Positions 8,962 through 18,645 of a DNA stretch of 64,000 nucleotides are shown piece after piece. The number at the start of each line of letters is the position of its first letter. The stretch's first letter is position 1. The stretch lies in the NCBI RefSeq assembly GCF_002102345.1, contig NZ_LQPP01000026.1:1-64000 (forward strand), read 5' to 3'. Origin of the DNA: Mycolicibacterium peregrinum. Lineage in GTDB: Bacteria; Actinomycetota; Actinomycetes; Mycobacteriales; Mycobacteriaceae. The notes beneath the pieces are model-generated. The model did no database searches, was not told where the DNA came from, and saw only the letters and a list, made by a program, of their open reading frames with translations. The translations under genes and the position numbers were made by a program.

Positions 8962-9375
8962 ATGGCACCACCGAAGAAGGCTGCCGGCGCCAAGCGCGGT
9001 AAGACCACCCGTCGCCGGGAAAAGAAGAACGTCCCGCACGGCGCCGCTCACATCAAGAGCACGTTCAACAACACGATCGTCTCGATCACCGATCCCCAGG
9101 GCAACGTCATCGCCTGGGCATCGTCGGGTCACGTCGGCTTCAAGGGCTCGCGTAAGTCGACCCCGTTCGCCGCACAGCTGGCCGCCGAGAACGCTGCCCG
9201 CAAGGCGCAGGAGCACGGCGTGAAGAAGGTCGACGTGTTCGTCAAGGGTCCGGGTTCGGGCCGTGAGACCGCCATCCGCTCGCTGCAGGCCGCCGGCCTC
9301 GAGGTGGGCGCGATTTCCGACGTCACTCCGCAGCCGCACAACGGCTGCCGTCCGCCCAAGCGGCGCCGGGTCTAG
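8962..9375 (+). CDS. rpsK: 30S ribosomal protein uS11
   Basis: A 137-residue protein. S11 signatures are [54 protein letters not shown] and the C-terminal [14 protein letters not shown] basic N-terminal extension ([14 protein letters not shown]) is typical of actinobacteria. It is part of the 30S platform and is translated from the shared ribosomal transcript, 14 bases before rpsD. Confidence 0.98.
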   Translation: MAPPKKAAGAKRGKTTRRREKKNVPHGAAHIKSTFNNTIVSITDPQGNVIAWASSGHVGFKGSRKSTPFAAQLAAENAARKAQEHGVKKVDVFVKGPGSGRETAIRSLQAAGLEVGAISDVTPQPHNGCRPPKRRRV

Positions 9376-9389
9376 GGAGGATCTGAACA

Positions 9390-9995
9390 ATGGCTCGTTA
9401 TACCGGACCCGCCACCCGCAAGTCGCGCCGTCTCGGCGTCGACCTGATCGGTGGAGACCAGTCGTTCGAGAAGCGCCCCTACCCGCCCGGCCAGCACGGC
9501 CGCGCGCGGATCAAGGAGAGCGAATACCGCACCCAGCTGCAGGAGAAGCAGAAGGCTCGCTTCACCTACGGCGTGCTGGAGAAGCAGTTCCGCAAGTACT
9601 ACGAAGAGGCCAACCGCCAGTCGGGTAAGACCGGCGAGAACCTGCTCCAGATCCTGGAGAGCCGCCTGGACAACGTGGTGTACCGCGCCGGCCTGGCGCG
9701 CACCCGCCGGATGGCCCGTCAGCTGGTCAGCCACGGCCACTTCACCGTCAACGGTGTCAAGGTGAACATCCCGAGCTACCGGGTGTCGCAGTACGACATC
9801 ATCGACATCAAGGAGAAGTCGCTCAACACCCTGCCGTTCGAGCTTTCTCGGCAGACCGCGGGTGAGCGTCCGATCCCGTCGTGGCTGCAGGTCGTCGGGG
9901 AGCGTCAGCGCATCCTCGTCCACCAGCTGCCTGAGCGCGCGCAGATCCAGGTGCCGCTCGCCGAACAGCTCATCGTCGAGTTCTACTCGAAGTAA
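9390..9995 (+). CDS. rpsD: 30S ribosomal protein uS4
   Basis: A 201-residue protein starting MARYTGPATRKSRRLGVDL, with YPPGQHGR, the S4 RNA-binding segment SRLDNVVYRAGLARTRRMAR and the QLVSHGHFTVNG core. It nucleates assembly of the 30S body and in many bacteria represses its own operon. GGGAGG lies a few bases before the ATG. It is immediately followed by a perfect hairpin and then rpoA. Confidence 0.98.
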   Translation: MARYTGPATRKSRRLGVDLIGGDQSFEKRPYPPGQHGRARIKESEYRTQLQEKQKARFTYGVLEKQFRKYYEEANRQSGKTGENLLQILESRLDNVVYRAGLARTRRMARQLVSHGHFTVNGVKVNIPSYRVSQYDIIDIKEKSLNTLPFELSRQTAGERPIPSWLQVVGERQRILVHQLPERAQIQVPLAEQLIVEFYSK

Positions 9996-9997
9996 TG

Positions 9998-10023
9998 ACC
10001 TACCGGTCATCCGACCGGTAGGT
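9998..10023 (+). repeat. Perfect 11-bp-stem hairpin between rpsD and rpoA
   Basis: ACCTACCGGTC (9998-10008) and its exact reverse complement (10013-10023) surround the 4-nt loop ATCC. No U-tract follows, so it is not a classical terminator. It could be an RNA processing or stability element or a partial attenuator that sets rpoA level relative to the ribosomal genes. Confidence 0.7.
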
Positions 10024-10042
10024 ACCAGACGGCATCAAATAG

Positions 10043-11125
<1,083 letters not shown>

Positions 11126-11185
11126 AGAATTACCGTCCCGGTCCTACCTGATACGGGGACCGGCCCCATTTAGGAGATAGTCGCA

Positions 11186-11734
11186 ATGCCCAAGCCCACC
11201 AAGGGTGCTCGTCTCGGCGGGTCGTCCTCACACCAGAAGGCGATCCTGGCCAACCTGGCCACGTCGTTGTTCGAGCACGGTCGCATCAAGACGACCGAAC
11301 CGAAGGCCCGGGCGCTGCGTCCGTACGCCGAGAAGCTGATCACCCACGCCAAGAAGGGTGAGCTGCACAACCGCCGCGAGGTGATGAAGAAGATCCGCGA
11401 CAAGGACGTCGTGCACGTTCTGTTCGCCGAGATCGGCCCCTTCTTCGCCGATCGCGAGGGTGGCTACACCCGCATCATCAAGGTCGAGAACCGCAAGGGC
11501 GACAACGCCCCCATGGCTGTCATCGAGCTGGTGCGGGAGAAGACCGTGACCTCCGAGGCCGACCGCGCTCGTCGTGCGGCCGCCGCGCAGGCCAAGGCTG
11601 CCGAGGCCGAAGCTCCCAAGGCTGAAGAGGCCGAGGAAGCCGCCGAGGCTCCTGAGGTCGAGGCAACTGAAGAGGCCGCCGCTGACGAGGCTCCGGCCGA
11701 CGAGGTGGCTTCTGAGGATGAAGCCAAGTCCTAA
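11186..11734 (+). CDS. rplQ: 50S ribosomal protein bL17 with long acidic C-terminal tail
   Basis: Residues 1 to about 120 are a canonical L17 domain ([53 protein letters not shown]). The remaining roughly 60 residues are an Ala/Glu-rich low-complexity tail ([19 protein letters not shown]...), longer than the compact L17 of E. coli and typical of mycobacteria. L17 lies at the polypeptide exit side of the 50S subunit. GGAG precedes the ATG. This is the last ribosomal gene; truA follows after only 16 bases. Confidence 0.97.
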   Translation: MPKPTKGARLGGSSSHQKAILANLATSLFEHGRIKTTEPKARALRPYAEKLITHAKKGELHNRREVMKKIRDKDVVHVLFAEIGPFFADREGGYTRIIKVENRKGDNAPMAVIELVREKTVTSEADRARRAAAAQAKAAEAEAPKAEEAEEAAEAPEVEATEEAAADEAPADEVASEDEAKS

Positions 11735-11750
11735 CCAGGCATTGAACGAC

Positions 11751-11780
11751 ATGCCCGCCATCGATTCCGGTGGCGGGCAT
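11751..11780 (+). repeat. 10-bp perfect inverted repeat covering the truA start codon
   Basis: ATGCCCGCCA (11751-11760) and TGGCGGGCAT (11771-11780) are exact reverse complements around a 10-nt loop, just after rplQ. There is no following T-run. The left arm contains the most likely truA start codon, so the hairpin could act as a translational brake on truA or as a GC-type terminator of the ribosomal transcript. Confidence 0.65.
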
Positions 11781-12620
11781 GTCGCGTCAATACGCCTGCG
11801 GCTCGATGTAGCGTACGACGGCACCGATTTCGCGGGCTGGGCGGTGCAGATCGGTCAGCGCACCGTGGCCGGGGTGATCGACGAGGCGCTCTCGACGGTG
11901 TTCCGCACGCCGGTGGTGACGCGTACGGCGGGCCGTACCGACACCGGGGTGCATGCCACCGGTCAGGTCGCCCATGTCGACATCCCCGCCGATGCCGTCG
12001 CGCATGCCTATCCGCGCACGACCCGCCCGGGTGACGCCGAATTCACCCCGCTGGTGCGGCGATTGGCGCGACTATTGCCGACCGATGTCCGGATCCGCGA
12101 CATCATCCGGGCGCCTGCGGGTTTCGATGCCAGGTTCTCGGCATTGCGGCGGCATTACACCTACCGGCTGAGTCTCGCCCCCTACGGGGTGGAGCCGTCC
12201 GAGGCGCGGTTCGTCACCCCGTGGTCGAAGTCCCTGGATCTCGACGCGATGGCCGCTGCATCGCGGGAGTTGGTGGGGCTCAACGATTTCGCGGCGTTCT
12301 GCCGCCCCCGCCCGGGAGCCACCACGATTCGTGACCTGCAGCGGCTGGAGTGGGTGCGCGACGGGCACTACGTGACGGCGTATGTCACCGCGGATGCCTT
12401 CTGCTGGAACATGGTTCGCTCGTTGGTCGGCGCGATTCTGGCGGTGGGGGAGGGTAGGCGTTCAGCTGACTGGACCGCCGGGCTCCTGGGTGAGTCGAGT
12501 CGCTCAAGCGATTTCGCCGCCGCACCCGCGCGTGGGCTAACGCTCGTTCAGGTCGACTATCCGCCCGATGATCAACTGGCCGGCCGGAACACGGTCACCC
12601 GGGACCTGCGGACGCTCTGA
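11751..12620 (+). CDS. truA: tRNA pseudouridine(38-40) synthase TruA
   Basis: A 289-residue protein with the TruA active-site segment ([17 protein letters not shown], catalytic Asp in GRTDTGVH), the N-terminal [14 protein letters not shown] and [11 protein letters not shown], and C-terminal [14 protein letters not shown]. It isomerises uridines in the anticodon stem-loop of several tRNAs. The start was set at ATG 11751 (MPAIDSGGG); TTG 11742 is the only nearby alternative and no in-frame start occurs between 11751 and the conserved domain. No good Shine-Dalgarno is visible, and the start lies inside a hairpin. It converges on the cutinase cluster. Confidence 0.95.
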   Translation: MPAIDSGGGHVASIRLRLDVAYDGTDFAGWAVQIGQRTVAGVIDEALSTVFRTPVVTRTAGRTDTGVHATGQVAHVDIPADAVAHAYPRTTRPGDAEFTPLVRRLARLLPTDVRIRDIIRAPAGFDARFSALRRHYTYRLSLAPYGVEPSEARFVTPWSKSLDLDAMAAASRELVGLNDFAAFCRPRPGATTIRDLQRLEWVRDGHYVTAYVTADAFCWNMVRSLVGAILAVGEGRRSADWTAGLLGESSRSSDFAAAPARGLTLVQVDYPPDDQLAGRNTVTRDLRTL

Positions 12621-12641
12621 GCATCGCTGGGACCCTCAGAG
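12615..12641. terminator. Possible bidirectional hairpin between truA and the cutinase cluster
   Basis: CTCTGAG (12615-12621) and CTCAGAG (12635-12641) form a 7-bp stem spanning both convergent stop codons. There is no U-tract on either side, so termination is only inferred from the position. Confidence 0.35.
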
Positions 12642-13298
12642 CCGGGCAGCGACAAACTTGGCTGCCTGCGCCACCATTCCCGAGCGGATGTAGCCGGGTG
12701 CCAGATGGTCCTGCCAGCCGGCCCGCCAGTTGTACGGGCTGCTCGGATTGCAGACCGGGTCGTCACTGTGGCACAGGTCGATGGTCCGGCTCTGATATGT
12801 GGGGTTCAACAACGTGATCGGACCCGCCCAGTTGGCACCGTTGCCGAACAGCGCCACGGCAGCGATGTGCCGATCGGTGCCACGCGGCAGCGGACTGTTG
12901 AAGGTGAACGCCGAAACCGGCATGGCCAGAACCAGATCGGTGGCGGCGGCGCCCAACGAATAACCGCCCAGCACGAGCTTGGTTCTCGGACAATTGCGCG
13001 TCATCCATTGCACGTGTCGGCTCATGTCGTTGGCGCCCACGTCAACCTGGGTATCAGCCGGGTAGTTCACCGGATAGAAGCTGATGTTCGGGCCCCGGAG
13101 TGCCCGCAGAGTCTTGATGAATGCGGTGCCGACCTGACCGGGACCCGGGGGCTCCATCCGGCCGCGGGCGAACACCACTTCCGCCGGTGGACATACGGCA
13201 CCATTGGCAACGCCAATCACGCTGGGAGCTACCGCCATCGGCGTCATGACGGCGGCCAGGGTGGTGATGAGCGCGGTGAACATCCGGCGGACAATCAC
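12636..13298 (-). CDS. Secreted cutinase-family serine esterase, first of four paralogues
   Basis: A 220-residue alpha/beta hydrolase of the mycobacterial cutinase-like family (CFP21/Cut type). It starts with a signal peptide (MFTALITTLAAVMTPMAVAPS...). The VVFARGR motif and nucleophile elbow GGYSLGA (catalytic Ser) follow. The catalytic Asp is probably in LCHSDDPVCNP and the His in QDHLAPGY. Conserved cysteines suggest two disulfides. Members hydrolyse lipid esters outside the membrane. It is the distal gene of a four-gene minus-strand cluster. In M. tuberculosis two cutinases (Cut3, Cut4) occupy the same place beside ESX-4. Confidence 0.9.
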   Translation of the reverse strand: MIVRRMFTALITTLAAVMTPMAVAPSVIGVANGAVCPPAEVVFARGRMEPPGPGQVGTAFIKTLRALRGPNISFYPVNYPADTQVDVGANDMSRHVQWMTRNCPRTKLVLGGYSLGAAATDLVLAMPVSAFTFNSPLPRGTDRHIAAVALFGNGANWAGPITLLNPTYQSRTIDLCHSDDPVCNPSSPYNWRAGWQDHLAPGYIRSGMVAQAAKFVAARL

Positions 13299-13373
13299 GC
13301 ATTCGATGGTATTGACGACGACGTCGAGAACAGGTGCCGGTCAGGCAACGATCCGGCGACGGTCGGCGAGGAT

Positions 13374-14078
13374 TCAGATGCGACCGGCCACGAAATCCGC
13401 GGCCTGGTTGACCATTCCGCCGTCGATGTAGGCACCTGCCAGGTGATCGGGCCAGTTGTTCTTCCAGGTGTCGGGATCGGCCGGGTTGCAGATCGGGTCG
13501 GCGCCGTGGCACAGCTCGATGGTCCGGTCGGCATAGACCGGGCTGAAGCGCGTGATGGGACCGACCCACGCGGCGCCGTTACCGAACAGGGCGACCGCGG
13601 CGATGTGCCCGTCGGCGCCTGCGGGCAGCGGAGTCTTGAAGCCGAAGCCGGTGAACGGAACGGCCAGCACCACGTCCGCGACCGCCGCGCCCAGCGAATA
13701 CCCGCCGATCACCAGCCGGGTGTCCGGGCAGTTGTCCATCATGTACTGGATGTGCTGGCTCATGTCGTTGGCGCCGATATCGACTTCGCTGTCGGCCGGA
13801 TACTTCACGGCATAGACACCGATGTTCTTGTTCGACTTGGACCGCAGGGCGCTCACGAACGCGTTCCCGAGAGTGCCGACCCCGGCGGGTTCGGTCCGGC
13901 CACGGGCGAACACAACCTCGACCGGAGGGCATGGGGCGGCGTTGGCCACGGCGACAGAGCCGGGCACGACAGCCGCCGTGGCGGGCAGGACGGCAACGGC
14001 CGCCGCGAAGATGACAGCTACACCGATCCAGCGCCGAAGCCGTCGGGCTACGTGGCTGGTCACAGGGAGTTCGACCAC
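13374..14078 (-). CDS. Secreted cutinase-family serine esterase, second paralogue
   Basis: A 234-residue cutinase with a hydrophobic signal region (WIGVAVIFAAAVAVLPATAAV) and then CPPVEVVFARGRTEP, nucleophile elbow GGYSLGAAVAD, the Cys-Asp-Cys segment CHGADPICNP and the His segment PDHLAGAYI. It is most like the neighbouring gene at 12636: both have GYSLGA and the W-x6-DHLA ending, while the other two copies have GYSQGA. The start is GTG 14078; GTG 14063 (MTSHVARRL) is an alternative that gives a more standard signal peptide. It lies 24 bp downstream of the next paralogue and is likely co-transcribed. Confidence 0.9.
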   Translation of the reverse strand: MVELPVTSHVARRLRRWIGVAVIFAAAVAVLPATAAVVPGSVAVANAAPCPPVEVVFARGRTEPAGVGTLGNAFVSALRSKSNKNIGVYAVKYPADSEVDIGANDMSQHIQYMMDNCPDTRLVIGGYSLGAAVADVVLAVPFTGFGFKTPLPAGADGHIAAVALFGNGAAWVGPITRFSPVYADRTIELCHGADPICNPADPDTWKNNWPDHLAGAYIDGGMVNQAADFVAGRI

Positions 14079-14102
14079 CTCAGCGATGGTAGCGGACGCG
14101 GG

Positions 14103-14783
14103 CTACAACAGTCCGGCGACGAAGTTGGCGGCGTCGTTGGCCGGGCCTTCGTATGCCCGGTGTGCCTGAACGCTGTCGCCGTCACCGCAGATCGGATCGC
14201 CGGGGTTGCACAGGTCGATGGCGCGGCCCCCGTACACCGGGCTGGAGGTCAGCGGCAGACCGAGTTTCGCCGACGGGTTACCGAAGACGGCGACCGCGGC
14301 GACGTGCTCCGGGACGTTCGGCGGCAATGGTGCGTTGAAGCCGACGGCCGGGAACGGAACGGCGGCGATCACGTCGATCACCGCGGCGCCCTGGGAGTAG
14401 CCACCCAGCACCAGTCGGGTGTTGGGGCAGTTGTCCACCATCCACTGGATGTGGCCGGAGGCATCGTTGGCGCCGCCGGCCGCGGCCAGGAAGTCGAAGC
14501 TGGCCGGATAACTCACCGCGTAGGCGCCGACCGAACGGCCGCCGACCTTGTTGCGCAGCGCACTGACGAACGCGTTGCCGATCCGCCCGAGACCCGGGGT
14601 GTCGTTGGTGCCGCGGGCGAAGACCACCTCGATGTCGGGGCAGTCCGCGGCTTTGGCCAAAGGAAGACCTACGCCGGGCCCGGGTGTGGAGGAGGGCACC
14701 AGAACCGGTGCGACGACGGCAGCAGCAGCGGTGAGCGCTGCTGCCGCAAACACGGCGCAGCGACGAACAAGATCAATGGCCAC
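14103..14783 (-). CDS. Secreted cutinase-family serine esterase, third paralogue
   Basis: A 226-residue cutinase. The signal peptide is FAAAALTAAAAVVAPVLV. It has CPDIEVVFARGTNDTPG, nucleophile elbow GGYSQGAAVID, CNPGDPICGDG with the likely catalytic Asp, and the His in QAHRAYEG. The paired cysteines of the family are present. The VFARGTND and FNAPLPPNVPEHVAAV segments put it with the classical CFP21-like group. It lies between two other cutinases with 24-bp gaps on both sides, so one transcript probably covers the cluster. Confidence 0.92.
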   Translation of the reverse strand: MAIDLVRRCAVFAAAALTAAAAVVAPVLVPSSTPGPGVGLPLAKAADCPDIEVVFARGTNDTPGLGRIGNAFVSALRNKVGGRSVGAYAVSYPASFDFLAAAGGANDASGHIQWMVDNCPNTRLVLGGYSQGAAVIDVIAAVPFPAVGFNAPLPPNVPEHVAAVAVFGNPSAKLGLPLTSSPVYGGRAIDLCNPGDPICGDGDSVQAHRAYEGPANDAANFVAGLL

Positions 14784-14807
14784 AACAAATCCTAACGTCT
14801 GTTTTGA

Positions 14808-15476
14808 CTAGACGATTCCTGCGACGAAGTTGACGGCCTGATCTGCCATGCCGACGTAGTCGCTGTGCGCGAACGGGTTACGGCCGCGCGAACAGATGGG
14901 ATCCCCGTCCTTGCAGATGTCGATCGCCTTGCCTCCGAACACCGACGAGGTGATCGGAATGCCGAATTTCGCCGACGGGTTGCCGAATACGGCAACGGCA
15001 GCGACCTGGGGCACAAGGTCGCCCGCGAGCGGCGGTGCGGATCCGATCTCTCCGACCCTGTTGCCGAGTGGGGGGATGCCGGCCAGCATGTCCACGACCG
15101 CGGCGCCCTGCGAGTAGCCGCCGAGCACGACCTTGGTGGACGGGCAGGAGGACGCCAGCGTGGCAATACGGTTGGCAGCGTCGTTGGCGCCGTCGGCGGC
15201 CGCCAGGAAGTCGTAGCTGGCCGGGTAGTTCACCGCGTAGGTGGAGACCGTACGGCCGCCGAGTCGGGAGCTCAGCCCATCGGCAAAGGCCTGGCCCGGC
15301 CGGCCCAATCCGGGCAAGTCATTGGTTCCGCGGGCGAAGATGACCTCTACGTCGGAGCATGGTTCGGCCGTGGCGGGCGCGGCGAGCACCAGCGGAAAAG
15401 CTGCGCTGACCAGGGTTGAGACGATCGCGGCCACCCGGGCCGACTTCCGGAGGAGACTCACGGGCAACATAGTCAC
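14808..15476 (-). CDS. Secreted cutinase-family serine esterase, fourth paralogue (promoter-proximal)
   Basis: A 222-residue cutinase with signal peptide (VAAIVSTLVSAAFPLVLAAPATA), CSDVEVIFARGTNDLPG, nucleophile elbow GGYSQGAAVVDML, Asp in CKDGDPICSRG and His in FAHSDYVGM. It is closest to the paralogue at 14103. As the first gene of the minus-strand cluster it should lie next to the promoter, in the short gap before the EamA gene (15477-15495) or inside that gene; no clear promoter could be picked out. Substrate class (short-chain esters, phospholipid or wax) cannot be predicted. Confidence 0.92.
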   Translation of the reverse strand: MTMLPVSLLRKSARVAAIVSTLVSAAFPLVLAAPATAEPCSDVEVIFARGTNDLPGLGRPGQAFADGLSSRLGGRTVSTYAVNYPASYDFLAAADGANDAANRIATLASSCPSTKVVLGGYSQGAAVVDMLAGIPPLGNRVGEIGSAPPLAGDLVPQVAAVAVFGNPSAKFGIPITSSVFGGKAIDICKDGDPICSRGRNPFAHSDYVGMADQAVNFVAGIV

Positions 15477-15495
15477 ACAAAATGGTTAGCCGCGG

Positions 15496-16533
15496 CTAAT
15501 CGTTTGCCCCGTCGGACGTCTCCTGCATGGCCATATCGGGCCAGGTCGCCAGCTCGACCTGGGTGGGCGCTTCCGGGTCCGCCTGCTCGCCGCGGTCGCC
15601 CTGGCGGGCCACTGCGAGACCGGCCAGTACGACGGCGCCGCCGATCGCCTGGCTCACCGACATCGCCTCGCCGAGCATGACCCAGGCGATGAGGACCGCG
15701 AACAGTACCTCGGAGAGCCCGACCAGGGAGGCGAAGCGCGGCTTGAGCCTGGCGATCCCGACGATGCCGAGGGTGTAGGCCAGGGCGGTGGGGATCAGGC
15801 CGAGTGCGATCACCGGCACCAGCCACGACGTGGTGTGCCCGGCAAGGGTGACGGGGTTGGTGGTGAAGGTCAGTGGCATGACGCCGGCGACGCCGAGGAG
15901 CGCCACGGCGGTGGTCCCGATGATCAGTCCACCGGCAGCCAGGCTGATCGGGCTGAGCCCGTCGCCGTCGGTACTGGCCTTGTTGGACATCATGAAGTAG
16001 CAGGCCGCACACACCGCGGCGGCCAGGCCCCAGCTCACGCCGGCGAGGTTGATCTGGGCGCCGCTGAACACGTCGAGCACCAGGACGATGCCGGCGATGG
16101 CGACGGCCACGCCGCCGAAGGTCAGCGCACTGGGGCGGTGCCGGGTGGTGGCCCAGACCCAGCCCACGACCAGGATCGGGGCGGTGTACTCCAGCAGCAG
16201 CGCCACGCCGACGGACAGGTGTGCGACGGCGTTGTAGTAGCAGAGCTGCGCGCCGGCGATCGGGATAAGGCCGTAGCCGATGACTGTCTTGGTGTGGTCG
16301 CGTACTTCGCGGATCCAGCCGGGCCGGACGACGCTGGCGAATGCGGCCATCATCAGCGCACCACCGGCCAGCCGGGCCGTGACGGCGGCGGTGGGACTCC
16401 AGCCCGACTCCATCAGGGCTTTGGCGAACGGCCCCGATGAGCCGAACGCCAGCGCGGAGCTGACGGCGAACAGTAGGCCGAGCCGGAAGTGGTTGTCGGC
16501 GGTCGTGCGGTCGAGCTGAGCTTCGGCAGTCAT
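15496..16533 (-). CDS. EamA/DMT-family transporter (RhaT/YdcZ-like exporter)
   Basis: A 345-residue membrane protein with about ten hydrophobic segments in two EamA repeats (LGLLFAVSSALAFGSSGPFAKAL in the first; SWGLAAAVCAACYFMMSN starting the second). The end of the second repeat has LVGLSEVLFAVLIAWVMLGE, the usual EamA signature. DMT members mostly export small metabolites or amino acids; the substrate is unknown. The start was set at ATG 16533 because GGGGAGG lies 7 bp upstream. It is divergent from a CGNR zinc-finger protein, and TGTCAT (16555-16560) and ATGACA (16581-16586) flank the shared promoter region as a possible operator. Confidence 0.88.
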   Translation of the reverse strand: MTAEAQLDRTTADNHFRLGLLFAVSSALAFGSSGPFAKALMESGWSPTAAVTARLAGGALMMAAFASVVRPGWIREVRDHTKTVIGYGLIPIAGAQLCYYNAVAHLSVGVALLLEYTAPILVVGWVWATTRHRPSALTFGGVAVAIAGIVLVLDVFSGAQINLAGVSWGLAAAVCAACYFMMSNKASTDGDGLSPISLAAGGLIIGTTAVALLGVAGVMPLTFTTNPVTLAGHTTSWLVPVIALGLIPTALAYTLGIVGIARLKPRFASLVGLSEVLFAVLIAWVMLGEAMSVSQAIGGAVVLAGLAVARQGDRGEQADPEAPTQVELATWPDMAMQETSDGAND

Positions 16534-16616
16534 CGGTACACCTCCCCTGAGACGTGTCATGAGTAAAACTGATTATGGTAATGACAGTAGGGTTGACGGT
16601 ACGGCGACAGGGGGTC

Positions 16617-17177
16617 ATGAGTCAAATGCTTTTTACCTATGACACGGAGCTCACGCTTCGGGCTGCGATGGTGTTGGTGAACACCGAGCGGGTAGAAGGC
16701 GAACAACTGTCTGACCAGGCAGACCTGAGTGCCTATCTCGATGACTTCGGCTGGACCGGACGACGCGACCGAGACGACGCCGAGCTGGCTGCGGTGCGCG
16801 CACTGCGCGGGCGCATCGGGGAGGTCTGGGCGGTGGCCGACGACGAGGAAGAGGCGGTCCGTCGGGTGAACGCCCTACTGAGTGACACCAAGGCCGCGCC
16901 GTGGCTGACGCGGCACAAGGAGATGCCGGAGTGGCACCTGCACCTGGCGTCGGTCGACGATCCGCTCGCGCAGCGGATGGGCGCCGAGATGGCGATGGCG
17001 CTGGCCGATCTGATCCGTGGCGGCGAACTGCGTCGGCTCAAGATCTGCGCCGCCCCGGACTGTGAGGCCGTGCTGACCGACCTGTCGCGAAACCGCTCCC
17101 GCATCTTCTGCGATACCGGCAACTGCGGTAACCGCCAGCATGTCGCGGCCTACCGGCAGCGTCAGCGCGAGGAGTAG
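16617..17177 (+). CDS. CGNR zinc-finger (ABATE-domain) probable transcriptional regulator
   Basis: About 186 residues. The N-terminal ABATE-type stress-responsive domain (YDTELTLRAAMVLVNTER) is followed by the C-terminal CGNR treble-clef zinc finger: CAAPDCEAVLTDLSRNR and FCDTGNCGNRQHVAAYRQRQ with four cysteines. Such proteins are thought to bind DNA. It is divergent from the EamA transporter and may control it. The start is uncertain: ATG 16617 was chosen, ATG 16626 has better spacing from AGGGGG, and the frame is open to 16575. Confidence 0.8.
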   Translation: MSQMLFTYDTELTLRAAMVLVNTERVEGEQLSDQADLSAYLDDFGWTGRRDRDDAELAAVRALRGRIGEVWAVADDEEEAVRRVNALLSDTKAAPWLTRHKEMPEWHLHLASVDDPLAQRMGAEMAMALADLIRGGELRRLKICAAPDCEAVLTDLSRNRSRIFCDTGNCGNRQHVAAYRQRQREE

Positions 17178-17241
17178 CGCGGCGGGAAAATCGGCGTAAT
17201 GGCGCTTCCCCGGCCGGGTTAGGGTGATGGCCGGGGGACAT

Positions 17242-18645
17242 ATGGCACGGCGATCTGCCACTCGGCTACAGCTCAGCGGGCATCGATTCCTGTTGCGGCG
17301 CATGGCACACGCGCTGGTTCGCGGTGATGTGCGGATGCTCGACGATCCGCTGCGCGCCCAGGCGGTCGCCTACGGCGCGGGCTGCGCCCTGACGGCTGTC
17401 GCGATCGCGGTGTGTGCGGTGCTGGCGCTGCTGCGTCCAGGATCGGTGCCAGGTGATGCGCCGATCCTGCTGGCGCGCGATACCGGCGCCCTGTTCGTCC
17501 GCGTCGATGACACCGTGCATCCGGTGTCTGATCTCGCTTCGGCCCGGCTCATCGTCGGTATGCCCGCGAATCCGGTGGTGGTCAACGCCGCTGCCATTGC
17601 CAAGTTCCGGCGCGGGCCGCTGGTGGGCATTCCGGGCGCCCCGGCCCAGCTCGGTCAACCGCTGAGCCTCGACGAATCGGACTGGACTATCTGCGACGAC
17701 ACAGAGCCGGCCGAGACGGTGCTGCTGGCGGGGCGGGCCGACCGCGGGATGGTGGCTTTGGGCAGCGGACACGCATTGCTCGTGTCGGCGCGCACGATGG
17801 GAGGGGCGACGTACCTGCTGGCCGACGGGTGGCGGGCGCGGGTCGATGTCCGCGACATCGCCGTGGTCCGAGCACTTCACCTGGAAGGTGTGTCAGTCCA
17901 ACTGGTTTCGCAAGCCCTGCTGGACTCGGTGCCCGAGGCGCCGGCGTTGCGGGCACCGTCGATCGTAGGCGTGGGCAACCCTGGACCGGCCGCGCTGGGC
18001 GGACTCGCGGTGGGCACCGTGGTGCGCGTGGTGCGCGCCGGCCCCGCCGAGTTCTATGTGGTGCTGACCGACGGCCTCCAACGCGTCGGCCGGGTGGCGG
18101 CCGACGTCATCCGATTCAGCGTGGCGCAGTCGCATGGCGAACCGCCGCTCGTTCCGGCCGACGTGGTGGCCGATGTGCCCGTGGCCGACCACCTCGCTGT
18201 GCCTCGGTTCCCGGAGCGGGTAGTGCCGCGGGTACCTGCGGTGGTGTGCGCCAACTGGGATCCGCGACGACGGGGATCGGCAACGAATACCAGTGTGGTG
18301 ATCGCTGATTCGCTGCCCGATCACAGTGTGCGACTGGCGCAGGCCGACGGCACCGGCCCGAACGTCGATCGGGTGGTGATTCCGGGCGGCCGCAGCGTGC
18401 TGCTGCAGGCCGCAGGCGTGACCCGCGACGGCATCGACGGCGGGCCGCTGTACCTGTTGAACGATCTGGGCGTGCTGTTCGGGATCCGCGACGGGGCTAC
18501 CGCAGAAACGCTCGGTCTGGGGACCGACCCTGTTCCCGCGCCGTGGCCGATGCTCGCGATGCTGCCACGGGGCCCCGAACTGAACCGCGAAGCCGCCTCA
18601 GTCACCCGGGACGCGATGACCGGCGCCGGGGTGGTGCCGGCGTAA
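17242..18645 (+). CDS. eccB4: ESX-4 type VII secretion membrane protein EccB4
   Basis: A 467-residue protein, the expected EccB length. A cytoplasmic N-terminus (MARRSATRLQLSGHRFLLRRMAHALV, family-typical) is followed by one membrane helix (GCALTAVAIAVCAVLALL) and a large periplasmic domain. WTICDD and VVCANWDP carry the two conserved cysteines that form the EccB disulfide. EccB helps build the ESX inner-membrane complex with EccC and EccD. The start was set at ATG 17242 (GGGGG at 17233-17237). Its last 48 bases overlap the end of mycP4 on the other strand. No EccE or EccA is present, as usual for ESX-4. Confidence 0.95.
   Translation: MARRSATRLQLSGHRFLLRRMAHALVRGDVRMLDDPLRAQAVAYGAGCALTAVAIAVCAVLALLRPGSVPGDAPILLARDTGALFVRVDDTVHPVSDLASARLIVGMPANPVVVNAAAIAKFRRGPLVGIPGAPAQLGQPLSLDESDWTICDDTEPAETVLLAGRADRGMVALGSGHALLVSARTMGGATYLLADGWRARVDVRDIAVVRALHLEGVSVQLVSQALLDSVPEAPALRAPSIVGVGNPGPAALGGLAVGTVVRVVRAGPAEFYVVLTDGLQRVGRVAADVIRFSVAQSHGEPPLVPADVVADVPVADHLAVPRFPERVVPRVPAVVCANWDPRRRGSATNTSVVIADSLPDHSVRLAQADGTGPNVDRVVIPGGRSVLLQAAGVTRDGIDGGPLYLLNDLGVLFGIRDGATAETLGLGTDPVPAPWPMLAMLPRGPELNREAASVTRDAMTGAGVVPA

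Noticed and set aside
12705..14795. A 696-codon plus-strand frame opposite the cutinases
   Set aside because: It mirrors three cutinase genes with signal peptides and catalytic motifs on the minus strand and shows no motif itself.
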